A stretch of 39,415 nt of DNA, from assembly GCA_001648575.1 (NCBI GenBank), contig LQXN01000046.1, positions 1-39,415 on the forward strand, given 5' to 3'. Below, piece by piece: positions 37,699 to 39,415 of this stretch (positions are counted from its first letter, which is position 1; every line of letters begins with the position of its first letter). The notes under the pieces are model-generated. The model was not told the DNA's origin. It saw only the letters and a list, made by a program, of their open reading frames with translations, and did no database searches. This DNA comes from Sutcliffiella horikoshii DSM 8719 (GTDB lineage: Bacteria > Bacillota > Bacilli > Bacillales > Bacillaceae_I). A program made the position numbers and the translations under genes.

Positions 37699-38352
37699 TT
37701 ACTGAGAAAGAGAATGCGTTTTTTCTTCTGTTTGGTGCATTTCTTTTTCAAGTACCGCAATGCGGGAATCAATAGTATCACGGTGATATGCCGTGTTGAC
37801 CTGATGTTCCAAACGGTCCAGGTAGCTTTCCATTTCATTGAATCTCGTATAGGAATGCTCCGCTTTGCTCGAATCGACCACTTGATTCATACGGTGGGTG
37901 GCGCGTGCTACATTTTCCCTTCCCATCAATTCCATCCTTTTTATATACATATCTTTCAAACGGTGCTTCATTTCTTCATACTTCTGTTCAAGGTTCGACA
38001 AGTCCTCTGTGACTTTTCCTAAAGATACCTTCAGATTGTCAGCACGGTCTTGGAATTGCTGATGTTCGCGATTTGCAAACTCAAGCAATTCTGCTTCTCC
38101 AGCTTTTTCAGCTACAGCTGCTTGGGCTTTACGTTTTTCAGCGAGATTGCTTGCTTGGTGGTACTCCCGCACAAACTCCTCCTTGAGCAAGTTCTGGCGC
38201 TCCACTAATTTGCGAACTTTTTCCACTTCTCTTTCACAATCACGTAAATACTGATTCAACATCGCTATCGGGTTTTTCTGTTCCTTTTTATCTAATACCT
38301 CATGGAAATCTGCAGATATCGTTTGTTTGATTCGTGAAAATAAATTTGTCAC
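37699..38352 (-). CDS. liaH: LiaH, PspA/IM30 (ESCRT-III-like) stress protein
   Basis: A 217-residue, almost entirely coiled-coil phage-shock protein (B. subtilis LiaH is 225). It opens with an amphipathic helix (LFSRIKQTISADFHEVLDKKEQKNPIAMLNQYLRDCEREVEK), typical of PspA. It binds the membrane under envelope stress together with LiaI and stabilises it. GAGAGATGAAC upstream of the ATG. Directly downstream of liaI. Confidence 0.95.
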   Translation of the reverse strand: MTNLFSRIKQTISADFHEVLDKKEQKNPIAMLNQYLRDCEREVEKVRKLVERQNLLKEEFVREYHQASNLAEKRKAQAAVAEKAGEAELLEFANREHQQFQDRADNLKVSLGKVTEDLSNLEQKYEEMKHRLKDMYIKRMELMGRENVARATHRMNQVVDSSKAEHSYTRFNEMESYLDRLEHQVNTAYHRDTIDSRIAVLEKEMHQTEEKTHSLSQ

Positions 38353-38372
38353 TGTTCATCTCTCCTTACTAG

Positions 38373-38720
38373 TTATTTGTTTAAAGAATTCCACTGTCTT
38401 TCAAAGTTTGTAAATGGATCTCCAGCTTCGGTTATGTCACTGTTTTCTTTCGCCTTGTTCCAGTTTTTATAAACGACATATAAGATGTACGCTGCTACAA
38501 CTGCCAGGACTGCAGGGACATTGGCGATGGAAAAAGCAATGGCTATGAAAGCGATGAAGCCCCATAAAATTTTCGTACCAGTTGAATCTGTACGAAGGAA
38601 TTCCTTTACTGCGTAATAGGTGACAACCAAGCTTACAGCCAAGCCTAATAGTGGACCGATGTTGGCAAGCAATACAAAAAATGCTATGACACCTACTAAA
38701 AACAATCCAAATTTTTTCAT
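38373..38720 (-). CDS. liaI: LiaI, membrane anchor of LiaH
   Basis: A 115-residue membrane protein with up to four hydrophobic helices (LFLVGVIAFFVLLANIGPLLGLAVSLVVTYYAV; ILWGFIAFIAIAFSI; AVLAVVAAYILYVVY) and a polar tail. First gene of the lia operon, with GGGAGGAAC before the ATG; recruits LiaH to the membrane in known systems. Confidence 0.9.
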   Translation of the reverse strand: MKKFGLFLVGVIAFFVLLANIGPLLGLAVSLVVTYYAVKEFLRTDSTGTKILWGFIAFIAIAFSIANVPAVLAVVAAYILYVVYKNWNKAKENSDITEAGDPFTNFERQWNSLNK

Positions 38721-38765
38721 ATGTTGTTCCTCCCTTCTATGTCTTTATCTTACCTTTACAGGGAT

Positions 38766-38828
38766 TTTTGTATAATGAGCCTGAGCCATATTTTGCGATA
38801 AGACTTGAGGCTTAGAGGGGATAAGACC
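38766..38828 (-). promoter_or_regulatory. liaI promoter region with candidate LiaR sites
   Basis: Read leftward, GTCTTATC occurs twice (38827-38820 and 38804-38797), 23 bp apart (about two helical turns), upstream of a -10-like TTATAC near 38770 with no good -35 box. This fits an activator-dependent promoter; B. subtilis PliaI also has a GGTCTTAT-type repeat. Assignment to LiaR is inference. Confidence 0.5.
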
Positions 38829-38829
38829 G

Positions 38830-38866
38830 AAAAAAAAGCATAGTGGAAACCACTATGCCCATTTAT
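38830..38866. terminator. Terminator of the collagen-like gene
   Basis: GCATAGTGG and CCACTATGC around AAA make a strong 9-bp stem (about 38838-38858). T residues follow when read leftward, just after the stop at 38870. Confidence 0.75.
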
Positions 38867-38869
38867 TCT

Positions 38870-39415
38870 TTAGTTTATGGCAAGACTTGCACTTGCAAAT
38901 CCTGTGACTGCCGACAAAATAGAAAAATCTGTAGCAAGAGAGAATACCATCAACAACCTGGTACCCGTCGGAAATGTTTCTGATAAACCTGTTTCTATGC
39001 CAGATCTGGATGCTCCAATAAGAGTGGCACCTGCTGGAATTGGCGGCGCCAATGTTATACTAATGTCCGTCTCAGAAAAAATATTACTTCCCGGTGGGGC
39101 ACTAAACACTGTAGCTACTACGGAAACTGGAGTCAAAAGGGTAGCTTGAACAGTCAGGCTGTAAAAAGCGGTAATTGCCGTGACAGTAGCTTCTCTGGGT
39201 AATGTAAAAGCATAGTAAAGAAGGCCTTGGCTGTCTGTTAAATCTATTGTAGTTCCAAGTATATCTATACTTGGTGAGGAACTCCCAAAGCCAATTAGTG
39301 CTCCCGTACTTATTAAGTCTGCCACTACCGTGGATAGTGCTACAGGGGTGCCTGATGCAAAAGGAATAATTGCGCCAGCTCCATCTATTCCAGCTGGTCC
39401 CGCTGGTCCTATTGC
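38870..39415 (-). CDS. Collagen-like exosporium protein, BclB-related C-terminal part (5' end outside the window)
   Basis: The frame is open to the right edge, giving the last 181 residues. At the edge it shows Gly-X-Y collagen repeats (GPAGPAGIDG), then GAIIPFASGTPVAL, DLISTGALIGFGSS and a hydrophobic, Thr/Ala/Ser-rich beta domain. This is the arrangement of BclB-type exosporium glycoproteins (AIIPFASG ... GxxIGFGxS). It is probably a spore-surface filament protein whose C-terminal domain forms the trimeric tip. The gene starts beyond the window. The internal GTG at 39325 is not its start. Confidence 0.85.
   Translation of the reverse strand, partial: AIGPAGPAGIDGAGAIIPFASGTPVALSTVVADLISTGALIGFGSSSPSIDILGTTIDLTDSQGLLYYAFTLPREATVTAITAFYSLTVQATLLTPVSVVATVFSAPPGSNIFSETDISITLAPPIPAGATLIGASRSGIETGLSETFPTGTRLLMVFSLATDFSILSAVTGFASASLAIN

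Overview
The window reads as the chromosome of a low-GC, spore-forming Bacillaceae bacterium (Bacillus sensu lato). The host genes are AT-rich with strong AGGAGG-type ribosome sites. They include a lia cell-envelope-stress operon, a malate uptake and use cluster, a muropeptide-salvage cluster of the B. subtilis AmiE/NagZ/NamZ type, a manganese catalase and an exosporium-type collagen-like protein.

Layout. 1-326 is the 5' end of a DUF772 transposase gene running off the left edge. 527-1228 is an MgtC/SapB membrane protein. 1291-1363 is tRNA-Ala(GGC). Inserted in its 3' part is an integrative element bounded by a perfect 48-bp direct repeat (1319-1366 and 17319-17366, offset exactly 16,000 bp). 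The element codes for a tyrosine integrase (1495-2547) and then a long leftward series of mostly small genes (12895 down to 3165). That series includes a winged-helix Rep-like protein next to iteron-like repeats, HNH, Cys-rich VLP and zinc-finger proteins, and it ends in a 923-residue phage tail tape-measure protein. A second leftward cluster carries an FtsK-like DNA pump, a replication-relaxation protein and a VirB2/TrbC-like small membrane protein. There is a divergent XRE repressor with repeated operators, and near the right end a candidate type I toxin gene with a convergent antisense RNA. No capsid, portal, terminase or lysis gene is visible, so this is neither an ordinary prophage nor a recognisable ICE. 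The element is much richer in CpG and in CGN/TCG/GCG codons than the flanks.

Right of the element: Mn-catalase and a zinc alcohol dehydrogenase, divergent, each with a sigma-B-like promoter; then malK-malR, malic enzyme and maeN (malate sensing, uptake and oxidation); a GlcNAc-type PTS IICB with namZ, nagZ and amiE (outside-the-cell cleavage of peptidoglycan fragments plus sugar import); chaB; a lipoprotein amidase; a TRM11-like RNA methylase; a glutaredoxin; liaIH-liaFSR (liaG absent); and the 3' end of a BclB-like collagen/exosporium protein. At least three, probably four, copies of a dispersed intergenic repeat family sit between these host genes.

The most interesting part is the 16-kb element: an orphan tape-measure protein with a DNA translocase, a pilin-like membrane protein and a replication module but no virion genes; a hairpin that both replaces the lost tRNA terminator and buries the integrase ribosome site; and a compact new-looking type I toxin-antitoxin locus.
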